Source: a virus. Taken from it: DNA of 38,632 nt. Both the position numbers and the translations under genes were made by a program. The stretch's first letter is position 1. Each line of letters begins with the position of its first letter. The notes beneath the pieces are model-generated. The model worked only from the letters and a program-made list of their open reading frames with translations, had not been told where the DNA came from and searched no databases. Positions 26,601 to 35,317 of this stretch are shown piece after piece. The DNA lies in IMG/VR virus record IMGVR_UViG_3300044621_002545, positions 1-38,632 of that record; one strand, 5' to 3'.

Positions 26601-29600
26601 CCAATATCGACAGCATTGTGATTGGTACCAATATTTGGGTAGCCAAAATCAATGATTATGATTGGGGCATATTCAGAGCTGACAAGGTACCAGGCCAAAT
26701 TACCGCAGTAAAATCAAATCTCAATGGATTTAGCACAGTGATTTTTTCAGAGGCTCACGGGCTCGCAGTTGACGATATATTGATCATAAAGTTTTTTGAC
26801 GAAAATGTCAACGGCACTTACAAGGTCACTGCTGTGCCTGATGTGTTTTCTGTTTTGATACCATTTGTGTTTCCCAATGCTTTTCAAATTCAAATACTGG
26901 GCACTGGAATTGGTTTTACACTGACCTCTCAACGAGTCAGTCAAGCCAGTGATGTAGCCACATTGAGTTATGCGAAATCCATACTGCCTGGCGCCAAAGT
27001 TTGGGTAGACAATGACGGCACTGGACACTGGACAGTGCTGGAAAAACAAGATATCTTTACCAACGGCGGCTTGCTGCTGCCTCGAACACAAAGTACCAAC
27101 GAACGTTTTGGACAGAGTATATCACAGTCATTGAACAATCAATTTGCCACAGTGGGCACTCCAGGTTTCAACAGCGATGCTGGTGCTGTGTATACATTTG
27201 TGCGTACCGCTCAAAATGTGTTTGTGCTCAATGAACGAATTGAATGTAACGCCATTGACACAGCAAAATTTGGACAGACAGTGGACACTGGCAACTTGCT
27301 GTTTTCAGCCGTGGGCGCACCTGAATCAGCTGACAATTTGGGTTACGTTGGCATTATCTCCAGACTGCCAAATTCAGCAGATTTTTTCCTTACCCAGTTA
27401 ATTACTCCACCTGAAAACTATCTTGGACTGCCTTGTGAATTTGGCAGCAGCCTAGTGATCAGCGATGATGAGGGTTGGCTTTATGTGGGAGCTCCAGGCA
27501 TCAACAAAGTATTTGCCTACGCTTTGATACAGCATCAAAATCAAAGAGTAACTTATGTTACCAACGGGTCTCAGACCGTGTTTAACTACAGCAACACTGT
27601 TCAAATCAACAGTAACAATCCTGGTCAATTGTTGGTTGTACTCAATGACACGGCACTGACTGCTGGCGTAGACTTTGTTTTGACAGCCACTGACATTATT
27701 TTTTCTGTGGCACCAGCCAGCAATTTACAGCTGACCATAGCTAGAAAAATAAGTTACGACTACACCGGTGACGGCAGCACACAGACATTTAGCCTGGCCG
27801 ACCAGTTGTACCTTGCTACTAATATCAACAGCTTCTTTGTAGTATTGAATGGCGTAGTACAACGACCAAACATTGACTATGAATTGCTCAGCAGTTCTGA
27901 TGAACTATACTTTTTTGTTGCACCGCCCAACAACGCACTGATTCAACTGACCACCCCATCATACTACAAGTATGTTGATGAAATCCGATATGCTGTTGTG
28001 TTTGAAGGGTCAATTTTGGGCACCACACTCACAGTGTCAAACATAGTGCCAAATGGTCCTCAATTGGTCTTGGGTATGAAGCTGGCTGGCACAGGCATCA
28101 ATCCAGAAACCACTATCACTGCGCTGGGCACAGGCACAGGAGGTCAGGGCACATATACAGTGAGTATCAGTCAGAGTGTGGCAAGTGCTACCTTTTATGC
28201 CAGACTGAGCGACAATGCTAGATTTGGAGCCAGTGTCAGTTGTACCACTGACGGCCAGCAAGTGATGATTGGCAGTCCTGACGATCGCACTGCTGATCTT
28301 GATGATACTGGGTCACTTTATATTTTTGATCGCACAGTACAACAATTTTTGGTCAGTGCTGCCAACACTACCAGTTTCACAGTCACTGGACCAATCTTGG
28401 TTGCTCCTACTGCTGTCAGTGTCAATGGTAATTTTTTAATCAGTGATGATACTGGGCCCAACGGCCAATACGCTGTGTCTGGTACCACAGTGACTCTGGA
28501 CCAGGCCCCTGACATTGGCGATCTGGTACAAGTTGATGTCAACACATTTAATTTTGTACAAAAACTCACTGCCACAGCACCTGTACAAGGATCTCAGTAT
28601 GGCGAAGCAGTGGATGTGTGTACCAGCAACTGTAGTCTGTTTGTGGGAGCACCGTTTACACCGTTGTCAGTTGATGAGTTTGCAGTGGTTCAAGAATCTG
28701 GCAGTGTGTTTAGAGCAGTGAATCAAAGTAGAATCTACGGCACCATAACCAGTGTCAATGCCAACCCAGCACTGTTGCCAGGCAACACGCTGAGGATCAA
28801 CAACTTTGAAGTTGCTGTGCCGGCAGCGCCCAACAACAATGTGGCTGGTTTGGCCACAGCAATCAACAACTCAGGTATTCCCAATGTCACTGCGTCAGTG
28901 GGTGCCACTGGCACTATCAACGCTGGAAGATTGACACTGAGTGTGATCAATTTTGACGCATCTGATCCCATGAACAGATTGTCAGTGGCACCAGGTCAAA
29001 TTGGTTCAACTTTTGATAGACTTGGATTTAACACTTTTGTTCAAACACAACAAATTCTGCCACCAGTGGCTTTTGATTTTGGTCATTTTGGACAAACTGT
29101 TGTGCGGGACTTGGGCAGTGACACAGTGATAATTGGTGCTCCAGGCGCCAGCCTAGTGCGTCCAACTACGTTTGACAACAACACCACATATTTTGATGGG
29201 CGCACTACAGCATTTGTTCAGATTGTGCCTCAAAGCGGAGCAGTGTACAGTTTTGATTATTTAGACAGTGCCACTTTCTCTGTGAGCACTCCAGGCCAAT
29301 TTGTGTTTGGACAACAACTCAGCAACTCTTTTGTACAAAGTCTTGATCAATTTGGCACAGGACTGAGTTATAGAAATGGCATTCTTCTTATAGGTTCTCC
29401 AGGGTTTGATACCAATGACAGCACAGAAAGCTTCAAAAACTACGGCAGTGTCAACATATTCAACAACCCGTCTCAAGCACCGGCCTGGACTCCTATTCAT
29501 ACCCAGCGTCCAGTGGTTGATATCAGCTTGATCAATGGTGTTTATTCTTACGATCGTATCACCAGTGCCAAGACTCAGTTTTTTGATTATTTTGATCCGC

Positions 29601-32600
29601 TACAGGGTAAAATTTTAGGAGCAGCCAGACAAAACATAGACTATATTGGTGCTGTGGACCCAGCTGGTTACAATGCTGGATCAGTTAACAATTACGGTCG
29701 TCCCTGGGCAGCTGAACACGAAGGACAGATATGGTGGGATACAAATTCTGCTAGATTCATTGATCCCAATCAAGACGACATTGTGTATGCTGCCAGACGA
29801 TGGGGACAACTGTTCCCAGGCAGCACTGTAGACATGTATCAATGGACCAGCAGTCCTGTACCACCCAATCAATATTCTGGACCTGGAGTGCCCAAGTCTT
29901 TGATCAGTTACAGCGTCAAAGGCGAAATCAGTGCTCAAGGCTTTATTGTAACCAACTACTATTTTTGGGTGCGTGGCATCAGTTCTGTGGCTACTCAGAA
30001 AGGCAAAACACTGGCTCCAACCACAGTGGCCAGATACATTGAAAATCCTCGCAGCAGCGGTATTGCCTATGTGGCTTTCTTGAATGCCAGTACCACAGCC
30101 ATATACAATTCTGTGTCTGACATCAGTGCGCAAGATACCATACTCAGCATTGAATTTGACCAAGAGTACACAGACAACGCAGTTCACACTCAGTATGATC
30201 TTGTGCCACAAGATCGCAGTGATGGATTTATCAGCGACATCTTGTATAGAAAATTACAAGACAGTTTTTCAGGCACAGATGTTCAAGGCGCTTTGGTTCC
30301 AGACCCATTCTTGCCAGTGGCCAGTCGGTACGGTGTTCAGTTTAGACCCAGACAAAGTTGGTTTGTCAATAGATTTTCAGCATTGGAAAACTATCTGACC
30401 AAAGTCAATGAAGTATTGAGTAAATTTCCCATAGTTGAGTCTAGAAATCTCAGCCTGTTGTACAGCAAAGATCCTGAACCCAACAGTATCAGCGGACAAT
30501 GGAACAAACGTGTGGCTAACCTTGAAGAGCTCAGCTTTCAGAACTTCTTGTCTGTGCCAGTGGGATACAGATATTTGGTACAGAGTGACAGCACTCAAAA
30601 TGGTTTGTGGACCATCTATGCTCTCACCGAAAACAAAACATTTGATTCATTGGATTTGGTCAGAGTTCAAACCTATGATACCAGCAAATTCTGGAAATTC
30701 ATTGACTGGTATCTACCAGGTTACAACACCAGTATCAACCCAGTGGCAGAAGTGGCCACATCATCGCTGTTAGAAACACTGTCAGTGCCTGTGGGCAGCA
30801 GTGTCAAAGTGACCAGCAATGCGCAGGGCAAATTTGAAATCTATTTGTTAACTGATACTGGTTGGACTCGTGTTGGATTACAAAGCGGAACCATTGAGTT
30901 TTTGTCTGTGTTGTGGAACTATGGCGAAGGAGGATTTGGCTTTGATGTTGATGTGTTTGACAATCAGTACTTTGATGAGTATCCCAATATTGAAACCAGA
31001 CAAATCATCCAGGCCATTAACCAGCAGTTGTTGATAGATGATCTAGCCATTGAACGCAACAAAGCATTGGTGCTGATGTTCAACTTTGTGTTGACAGAGC
31101 AGTTGGCTCCTGAATGGCTGACCAAAACCAGTTTGATCGATGTTGATCACAGAATTCGTGAGCTTGTGCCGTTCCAGGTATACAGACCAGACAATCAAGA
31201 GTTTGTGATAGATTACATTCAAGAAGTCAAACCATATCATGTTCAAGTTAGAGAAATCAATTTGATCTATGATGGATTTGATGAATATTTTGGCAGTGTT
31301 ACTGACTTTGATTTGCCAGCATTCTTCGATACCGCACTGGAGCCTGGTCAATTTGTCAGCCCCATATTGACTCCTTACACTCTCAGCGCTGCCGAAGGCA
31401 CAGGCACTGCCAACACCAACAGTGATGTGGCACCAACCAGCCCACTGTGGCAAACTTTCCCCTACAACCAATGGTTTGCCAACTATCTTTTGGAAATTCA
31501 GGGCATCTCAATTTTGAGCGGGGGCACAGGATATGCCACCAACCCTCAGGTCATCGTGTCTGGCACATGTCAGCAGCCAGCAGTGGTTGAAGCACAGATT
31601 AATTCCGCAGGTGTTGTGACTCGTTTGATCATAGTTGATCCTGGACAAGGGTACATTGAAACAGCTATCTTGACCATCACTGGCGGCGGATTACCGCAAA
31701 ATGCTCAGCTTTGGGAACCTTTTACCACTTACGAATCGGGTTCATTTATTATAACAGCTGATAGAAATTACTACAGCGTTACAGTGACTGGAGTATCCAG
31801 TGGGTCGCCTCCAGATCACGTAGAAGGGTCAGCAACAAACGGTTCTGCTACTTTACTGTATTTGGGAACCAATGCACAGGCTATCACTGTGATGGGCAAT
31901 GACCTGGTTAGAAGTATCAAAACAACCATAAAGTATGACAGATTCCAGTATCAAAGTGATGTGTCAGACTGGGTACCAGGACAGAATTATGACAACGGCA
32001 CACTGGTTCGTTATCTTGACAGGGTGTGGCAAGCGTCGGCTGATGACAGCACTGGTGTTCAGTCAGACACCTTTGATCCAGATCAGTGGACAGTGGTCAG
32101 TGCTGGCGCATTGACTGGAGTAGATAGAACTCAAGGTTACTACACTCCAGGGGTCAATGAGCCCGGCCTGGACTTGGCTTTGCTGATTGAAGGCATTGAC
32201 TATCCAGGTGTTCAAGTGGTAGCTCCTACGTTTGACCAAAACACTGGTTTTGACGTGGGCAATTATGACATCAACCCATTTGACAACATAGCGTTTGGAC
32301 CCGAAGGTCGACCAACATTTGATCCTGGAATTTTAGATGTTGTATACCAAAGTTTTTTTGGAACTCCGGCAACGGGTCCTATACCAACTGGCACTGCTGA
32401 CACAGACATCAATGTCAACGGTGGTGGATTTGTTGACACTTACAGCAGTCATGCTCCAGAAGAATTGGTTCCTGGTTCAGAGTTTGATACACTGGATTTC
32501 AGAGTGTTTACAAGACCTGGCAGTGATTGGGATGAAAATGGTCATGGGTTTGTTTGGAGCACTGTTAAATTTAGCTTTGAAACTGGTGTCACTGACAGTG

Positions 32601-34528
32601 GCAGTTTTGCTAGTATCATTGCCAATCCAGTTCAAGTGAGAGTGACCAATCAAACTCAAGGACGCGATCTTGAACTGGGATTGGATTACTCAATAGATTG
32701 GAACAGTGCTGTGGTCACATTGTTGACTCGGCCGTCGGCGCCGCCTGCTGCCAACGGTGATGTCGTTGTGATTTCAGTGTTTGGCATAGGTGGCGGTAGT
32801 CAATTGTTCAAACAAGGTTACAATGGAGAAGATATTGGCAACAGTGTGACTGTACCAGTGGCATATAGTGAAATTTTTGAATTGGCAATCTTTGTCAACG
32901 GTGCGCTGATCACTGACTACACATACCAGTCTGATGGCGGAATTAGCACAGAAATTGAATTTAATTCAACATATACCAGTGCTGACTACGTCAATATCAC
33001 GGTGTTAGGCAACACCGCGCAAGATTACAGCTGGAGTACACCTATCACACAGTATTTCACAGCCAATGGTTCATTGACGTTTAGTCTTGACAACTTTACT
33101 GGCGGAACGAATCCAGCCAACATGATTGTTGAAGTCAATGGTATCCGAGCACGCCCCCCAGAAGGTGCGTGTTACACAGCTGATGGCAGCACAGCGTATC
33201 AGTTGCCAACTCGCGGCGGTTACAGTCAAAGTTTGATAGCAGACAACGATGTTCAAGTTTGGATCAACAATGAGCCACAAACTTTGTACGTTGATTTCAC
33301 AGTTGAGCCATATACATCTAGCACAGATGAGAGAGAAGTTATATTTGCGACTGCGCCTGCGGTTGGAGATCAAATTGACATCAGTGTCAGTACCAAAGCA
33401 GATTATACTTTGAGCAACGATGGCAGCACAGCCTATAACACAATATTGACTTTTAGAACCACAGGAGGTTTTTACCCCATCGCTGGCGATATTGTGGCAG
33501 TGACCACGTGGAATGACACTGCTCAACAAGATATGTGTACACTACTGTGGCAAGGCCCTGTGACCACTGGAATAACAGCCAACGAACCTTACGATGCTGT
33601 GCCGTACGATCAGGCCACTGTGAGTTTTGCTCCCGGCAGTTATGACTACACTGTTGGCGCAGTAGAAGTGGTGAATGACTTCCAATTGGGCAGAGTGATT
33701 ACCAACCCATCAAGATTGTGGGTAACGTTGAATGGCAATAGAATTTTTTACGGTGATGACTACTTGATTGTTGGAGAAGAATTGATTGTTCATGGGCCAC
33801 CCATTGGTGTAACAGACGTGGTAGTGGCCACGCTGTTCACAGACAGTGTTGTGCCAGAAGCTCTGGGTTTTAGAATATTCCAAGACATGAGAGAAGTACA
33901 GGCAACATACAGAATCACACCTTCAACCACAACCACATTGGCACAACCGTTGAGCGCCACAGACAATGTGATTTACCTGGACAATGTGGCAGCATTGACC
34001 ATACCTGACTTTGTCAGCAATACCTGGGGAGTGATCACAATCAACGGCGAAAGAATCATGTATAGACAGATTGATTTTGCCAATAACACTGTGAGCAGTC
34101 TCATGCGAGGTACGTATGGTACCGCAGCTGACAGTCACAGCCAAGGTGCTGTGGTTTACAATTTGGGAGTGGGCAATTTGGCACCTGTTGAATATCAAGA
34201 CACAGTGGTCTATACCAACACTTTGGCTGATGGTACCCAAACAACATTTGCCGCAGCAAACATTGATCTCAGTGCTCTCGCAGTGAGTTTTGCCGAACAG
34301 GCCATTTTGGTATATGTGGCTGGTACTAGACAAATTGGTAATTACACTGTAGACAGTGTGTCACCAGCCACTGTTACTTTTGATCAAGCTCCAGAATCTG
34401 GTGTAGAAGTCAGTATACGGGTTAGACAAGGATTGAGTTGGTATGAACCTGGCTCTGGTACCGCCAGCAATGGTATAGCATTGCAAATACAAAACACCGA
34501 CGCTGCTGTCTTTTTTCGAGGTAATTGA
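20648..34528 (+). CDS. Giant multidomain baseplate/tail structural protein (4626 aa)
   Basis: This is the dominant gene of the window. Its N-terminus (LLPPIFQTQTNRQFLSATLD, QEPQFKKTQGYIGRRLGPGV, RADRLFTSEYYTFDPFVDYD) is that of giant structural proteins following gp6 in T4-like aquatic phages, where gp7/gp8 would be in T4. Visible modules by approximate residue: cupredoxin-like beta-sandwich without copper ligands (175-256); conserved TPTLVIRGHDGSITKCFGDF block (near 1115); WQPFRKYTKGDLVLWKNNYY, a carbohydrate-binding-like module (1745-1785), with relatives near 3690 and 3775; seven FG-GAP repeats (2152-2940); a GGTGY...GGG pair (3625-3682); and many strand-rich units of the type V.VNG....DY......F..AP..GD.I. 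Near 4465-4508 is INGERIMYRQID...LMRGTYGT. It probably spans wedge periphery to host-facing fibre; the exact role is inferred. Confidence 0.85.
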   Translation: MATTRTVDLLPPIFQTQTNRQFLSATLDQLTQEPQFKKTQGYIGRRLGPGVTVDQNYVTEPTAQRSNYQLEPGVLRVDPDNNAKILDIIPYPGILDSISTQGGYVNRADRLFTSEYYTFDPFVDYDKFVNYGQYYWVPEGPLAVDVSATDIPYTDDFTVTRTSTGYKFSGVAGTNPILYLARGGTYTFAANQPGFNFWIQATPGVNGRLPFYPNISSRTVLGTENNGEDSGTITFNVPDKTAQQFYYDLPSIGSVDLITSLQFSQIQGQNPVTFVATQGGIDGITNLNGRTLIFINDSVEDPARSIWRINYITSGLGNITMNLELVQAVSNFQKFSIVFGSVYSNTNWYKNAFGQWEQIPLLTAVQDVLYYQDSENPDFFGFIKLVELADNPTLDIDDILGQPNYTSPNGVVFTNNLQVIFRGPTSPASYSNQAYYVAGVGSAIELLPVSEFITPEPYTNSATIPYDSTAYDSTPYDAALNQPLIPDYLVMALNSPDRNAWARTNRWFHVDVLVAAAEYNNSELVLDNFYRAKRPILEYRGGLRLFNMGTQSKQPIDIIDFSSTDALSNINGSLGYGIDGYSFVQGTRVIFAADQDPQVRNKIYVVNFISPDGTGDGSSIPQPIINLVPANDSEVLANQCVVCISGNTLQGVSFWFDGVEWTQAQLKTQVNQAPLFDVFDSNGISFGNKVRYPSSSFTGNKLFSYAIGSGQRDPVLNFALRYLSIRNVGDIVFDNNLYTDSFIYLQDLIAQTLPVSTGFVHQYSDRTVYKKQTGWQTAAVASKIYQQFEFSYVNGTSLVLDVPALPVDTVPSVKVYVDNVFQDIGTYSYSVQGQKTVVTLDDNLITTSQRVVVLVLSNTASSVGFYQVAANLENNPFNVNSSTFTLGSIRTHYETIAQNLLNFSGQVNGANNTRDLGNIVPFGLNILQQSSPLTLTGYFSRSSQYNVWRAIQFNGQEYEKFKAQLLNIVVTNDYINLSISETLTQAIADLTLGRLDTNPFYWSDMLPHGSTYEQTVYTVSPISTNVFDTQQIYNYASANYQGLLVYYNGDTLLTRGIEYEVNANAPTITVNIPLAVGDTITVQEYATTYGSFVPNTPTKMGLYPAFIPEIYLDTTYITPTLVIRGHDGSITKCFGDFRDQLLLQFELRIYNNLKLENNPVPLTAADVVPGQFRQTDYSLSEINTILSEDFLIWSSWNKLDYVTQDYTTNQFSWNYQAASNKLSPTNGPLRIGAWRGLYQYFYDTIYPNTRPWEMLGFAIQPDWWQIEYGPAPYTGDNLVLWDDLAQGLVKDPNGPYILPQYARPQLTQVIPAGSEGELLSPLFSVVGNYDSNTFRASWIFGDDGPTENAWRTSSSYPFAVMRLLALTRPAEFFSLFADRDLYRFDTSLDQYVYNGRYRLDANGIEVYGDGTSKASYINWIVDYNRVSGIDSTRDLTVALSNLDVRLCYRMASFSAKNYIQVYSERSSPESTNSSLLLPDESYNLLFYKNTPFASLTYSSVMIQKQANGYSVWGYSVNDPYFTVLVSEINGATRQISSGGVTVSVPRNYTNNVVRVPYGYVFTNATIVADFLLSYSAYLESQGMIFDSRENGYTLNWNQMVNEFLYFSTQGWADGTVINLNPAATKLMITRPESIVDDISVQTLEQQVLNQDSRTLDARNLIVDRYDNTFVVESVTGQTINLLTVKFVSFEHMLVFDNVSIFNDLIYEPATGARQSRLNLQASTTMDWNGQLNASGFLLNQDNVQEWQPFRKYTKGDLVLWKNNYYSANTIVQPSAEFRIMDWSQSDYTKIQQGLLPNLANKSDQLAQTYSIYTANLERDQDLFSYGLIGFRPRQYMAALNLDDVSQVNLYSQFLPIKGSIRAAEIFKFADLGRGTAEYDIYENWALLRATYGANANRSYYELRLNEALLESNPSIIQVINNQQISDADQTVTVDNIWKSSYKITSPDILKTSLISDYVLPTAGYVNEDDVDITVFNIDDPQSLNANIDSIVIGTNIWVAKINDYDWGIFRADKVPGQITAVKSNLNGFSTVIFSEAHGLAVDDILIIKFFDENVNGTYKVTAVPDVFSVLIPFVFPNAFQIQILGTGIGFTLTSQRVSQASDVATLSYAKSILPGAKVWVDNDGTGHWTVLEKQDIFTNGGLLLPRTQSTNERFGQSISQSLNNQFATVGTPGFNSDAGAVYTFVRTAQNVFVLNERIECNAIDTAKFGQTVDTGNLLFSAVGAPESADNLGYVGIISRLPNSADFFLTQLITPPENYLGLPCEFGSSLVISDDEGWLYVGAPGINKVFAYALIQHQNQRVTYVTNGSQTVFNYSNTVQINSNNPGQLLVVLNDTALTAGVDFVLTATDIIFSVAPASNLQLTIARKISYDYTGDGSTQTFSLADQLYLATNINSFFVVLNGVVQRPNIDYELLSSSDELYFFVAPPNNALIQLTTPSYYKYVDEIRYAVVFEGSILGTTLTVSNIVPNGPQLVLGMKLAGTGINPETTITALGTGTGGQGTYTVSISQSVASATFYARLSDNARFGASVSCTTDGQQVMIGSPDDRTADLDDTGSLYIFDRTVQQFLVSAANTTSFTVTGPILVAPTAVSVNGNFLISDDTGPNGQYAVSGTTVTLDQAPDIGDLVQVDVNTFNFVQKLTATAPVQGSQYGEAVDVCTSNCSLFVGAPFTPLSVDEFAVVQESGSVFRAVNQSRIYGTITSVNANPALLPGNTLRINNFEVAVPAAPNNNVAGLATAINNSGIPNVTASVGATGTINAGRLTLSVINFDASDPMNRLSVAPGQIGSTFDRLGFNTFVQTQQILPPVAFDFGHFGQTVVRDLGSDTVIIGAPGASLVRPTTFDNNTTYFDGRTTAFVQIVPQSGAVYSFDYLDSATFSVSTPGQFVFGQQLSNSFVQSLDQFGTGLSYRNGILLIGSPGFDTNDSTESFKNYGSVNIFNNPSQAPAWTPIHTQRPVVDISLINGVYSYDRITSAKTQFFDYFDPLQGKILGAARQNIDYIGAVDPAGYNAGSVNNYGRPWAAEHEGQIWWDTNSARFIDPNQDDIVYAARRWGQLFPGSTVDMYQWTSSPVPPNQYSGPGVPKSLISYSVKGEISAQGFIVTNYYFWVRGISSVATQKGKTLAPTTVARYIENPRSSGIAYVAFLNASTTAIYNSVSDISAQDTILSIEFDQEYTDNAVHTQYDLVPQDRSDGFISDILYRKLQDSFSGTDVQGALVPDPFLPVASRYGVQFRPRQSWFVNRFSALENYLTKVNEVLSKFPIVESRNLSLLYSKDPEPNSISGQWNKRVANLEELSFQNFLSVPVGYRYLVQSDSTQNGLWTIYALTENKTFDSLDLVRVQTYDTSKFWKFIDWYLPGYNTSINPVAEVATSSLLETLSVPVGSSVKVTSNAQGKFEIYLLTDTGWTRVGLQSGTIEFLSVLWNYGEGGFGFDVDVFDNQYFDEYPNIETRQIIQAINQQLLIDDLAIERNKALVLMFNFVLTEQLAPEWLTKTSLIDVDHRIRELVPFQVYRPDNQEFVIDYIQEVKPYHVQVREINLIYDGFDEYFGSVTDFDLPAFFDTALEPGQFVSPILTPYTLSAAEGTGTANTNSDVAPTSPLWQTFPYNQWFANYLLEIQGISILSGGTGYATNPQVIVSGTCQQPAVVEAQINSAGVVTRLIIVDPGQGYIETAILTITGGGLPQNAQLWEPFTTYESGSFIITADRNYYSVTVTGVSSGSPPDHVEGSATNGSATLLYLGTNAQAITVMGNDLVRSIKTTIKYDRFQYQSDVSDWVPGQNYDNGTLVRYLDRVWQASADDSTGVQSDTFDPDQWTVVSAGALTGVDRTQGYYTPGVNEPGLDLALLIEGIDYPGVQVVAPTFDQNTGFDVGNYDINPFDNIAFGPEGRPTFDPGILDVVYQSFFGTPATGPIPTGTADTDINVNGGGFVDTYSSHAPEELVPGSEFDTLDFRVFTRPGSDWDENGHGFVWSTVKFSFETGVTDSGSFASIIANPVQVRVTNQTQGRDLELGLDYSIDWNSAVVTLLTRPSAPPAANGDVVVISVFGIGGGSQLFKQGYNGEDIGNSVTVPVAYSEIFELAIFVNGALITDYTYQSDGGISTEIEFNSTYTSADYVNITVLGNTAQDYSWSTPITQYFTANGSLTFSLDNFTGGTNPANMIVEVNGIRARPPEGACYTADGSTAYQLPTRGGYSQSLIADNDVQVWINNEPQTLYVDFTVEPYTSSTDEREVIFATAPAVGDQIDISVSTKADYTLSNDGSTAYNTILTFRTTGGFYPIAGDIVAVTTWNDTAQQDMCTLLWQGPVTTGITANEPYDAVPYDQATVSFAPGSYDYTVGAVEVVNDFQLGRVITNPSRLWVTLNGNRIFYGDDYLIVGEELIVHGPPIGVTDVVVATLFTDSVVPEALGFRIFQDMREVQATYRITPSTTTTLAQPLSATDNVIYLDNVAALTIPDFVSNTWGVITINGERIMYRQIDFANNTVSSLMRGTYGTAADSHSQGAVVYNLGVGNLAPVEYQDTVVYTNTLADGTQTTFAAANIDLSALAVSFAEQAILVYVAGTRQIGNYTVDSVSPATVTFDQAPESGVEVSIRVRQGLSWYEPGSGTASNGIALQIQNTDAAVFFRGN
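27103..29460 (+). other. Seven FG-GAP-like repeats (predicted beta-propeller) inside the giant gene
   Basis: Seven units share an (R/K/Q/H)(F/Y)G..(V/I/L) opening and a (V/I)G(A/S/T)P core: RFGQSI...TVGTPG, KFGQTV...AVGAPE, EFGSSL...YVGAPG, RFGASV...MIGSPD, QYGEAV...FVGAPF, HFGQTV...IIGAPG and QFGTGL...LIGSPG. They begin near residues 2152, 2206, 2262, 2525, 2651, 2813 and 2901. Seven is the number of blades in integrin-alpha-type propellers. Beta-rich insertions of about 260, 125 and 160 residues lie within or between blades 3-4, 4-5 and 5-6. Confidence 0.78.
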
Positions 34529-34532
34529 TCAA

Positions 34533-34540
34533 GGTAAATA
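34533..34540 (+). promoter_or_regulatory. TAAATA element before the mini-gene
   Basis: GGTAAATA sits between the giant gene's stop and the ATG at 34543, only 2 bases from it. The overlapping AAGG (34531-34534) could instead be a ribosome site. The match to a late promoter is real, but the spacing is unusual. Confidence 0.3.
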
Positions 34541-34542
34541 AT

Positions 34543-34695
34543 ATGATGGAAACTACCGACCAAAAAGACAAACAAAAACTGCCTGTTGTGAATCAACCGC
34601 GGCGCCCCAATGAGCAAGGCACAATCAACGTCAGTAGTTTTGTTAAAATTTATGACCCAAATAACCGCGAAATTTTTGTGGAGACCAGAGAATGA
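34543..34695 (+). CDS. 50-aa mini-protein, paralogous to the N-terminus of the next gene
   Basis: This small gene reads ATG at 34543 (a second ATG at 34546) to TGA at 34693-34695. Its first half is polar and charged (TTDQKDKQKLPVVNQPRRPN). Its second half, INVSSFVKIYDPNNREIFVE, aligns with KVEGFLKIFDPNNGEIFVD at residues 9-27 of the next protein: an F(V/L)KI(Y/F)DPNN.EIFV core of one strand, turn and strand. The TGA overlaps the next ATG as ATGA (34692-34695), so the two are translationally coupled. A ribosome site AAGG (34531-34534) lies 8 bases upstream. I recall similar short ORFs in T4-like aquatic phages but no assigned function. It is probably a virion or assembly partner of the next protein. 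Confidence 0.72.
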   Translation: MMETTDQKDKQKLPVVNQPRRPNEQGTINVSSFVKIYDPNNREIFVETRE

Positions 34696-35300
34696 TTTTG
34701 CTGCCTGGACAATTCAAAGTAGAAGGTTTTTTAAAAATATTTGATCCCAACAACGGCGAAATCTTTGTGGACAAAAAGAATGCTATCCATTATGAGAATA
34801 TCAGTGTGGCCATGGCTGATACTTTGGCGCACCGTGATCAGGGTTGGATTTACTTAATGGCCTTTGGCAATGGTGGCAGCAGTGTGGATCCCACTGGTGT
34901 GATCACATATTTGCCCCCCAATACCACTGGGCAAAACGCTGATTTATACAATGAAACTTATGCCAAAGTTGTAGATGACAACTCAGCAGCCAACACAGAC
35001 CCAGCCAACAACAACATGAATGTGTTACACACAGCTGGCAAAGTTTACACCGATATTTTGGTTACTTGTTTATTGGATTATGGAGAGCCGCTGGGACAGC
35101 AGGCCTTTGATAATTCAACCAATTTCAACGGAGAGTATGTTTTTGATGAATTGGGTTTAAAAACATGGAATGGCAGCGCAACCGAGCTGCGCTTGATCAC
35201 GCATGTTATCTTTCATCCAGTACAAAAAGCCTTGAATCGCCAGATTCAAATTGATTACACAGTGCGTATTCAGACATTGACAAACCTGAGCGCAACATAA
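34692..35300 (+). CDS. Putative virion structural protein (202 aa)
   Basis: This 202-aa product starts with VEGFLKIFDPNNGEIFVDKK and continues AIHYENISVAMADTLAHRD, GWIYLMAFGNGGSSVDPTG and VITYLPPNTTGQNADLYNET. These blocks are familiar from conserved small structural proteins of T4-like aquatic phages that lie between the giant protein and the fibre genes. The C-terminal half is beta-rich (YVFDELGLKTW, LITHVIFHPVQKALNRQIQI, YTVRIQTLTN). A wedge or fibre-attachment function (gp9/gp11-like position in T4) is possible from gene order only. Its ATG overlaps the mini-gene's stop, and its TAA lies inside the late-type element at 35296-35303. Confidence 0.68.
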   Translation: MILLPGQFKVEGFLKIFDPNNGEIFVDKKNAIHYENISVAMADTLAHRDQGWIYLMAFGNGGSSVDPTGVITYLPPNTTGQNADLYNETYAKVVDDNSAANTDPANNNMNVLHTAGKVYTDILVTCLLDYGEPLGQQAFDNSTNFNGEYVFDELGLKTWNGSATELRLITHVIFHPVQKALNRQIQIDYTVRIQTLTNLSAT

Positions 35301-35303
35301 ATA
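35296..35303 (+). promoter_or_regulatory. Late promoter element, first of a tandem pair
   Basis: CATAAATA overlaps the TAA stop of the 202-aa gene. It is followed 22 bases later by an identical element. Both point towards the tail-fibre gene at 35350. Confidence 0.5.
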
Positions 35304-35317
35304 CTGGTAGATTAGAC

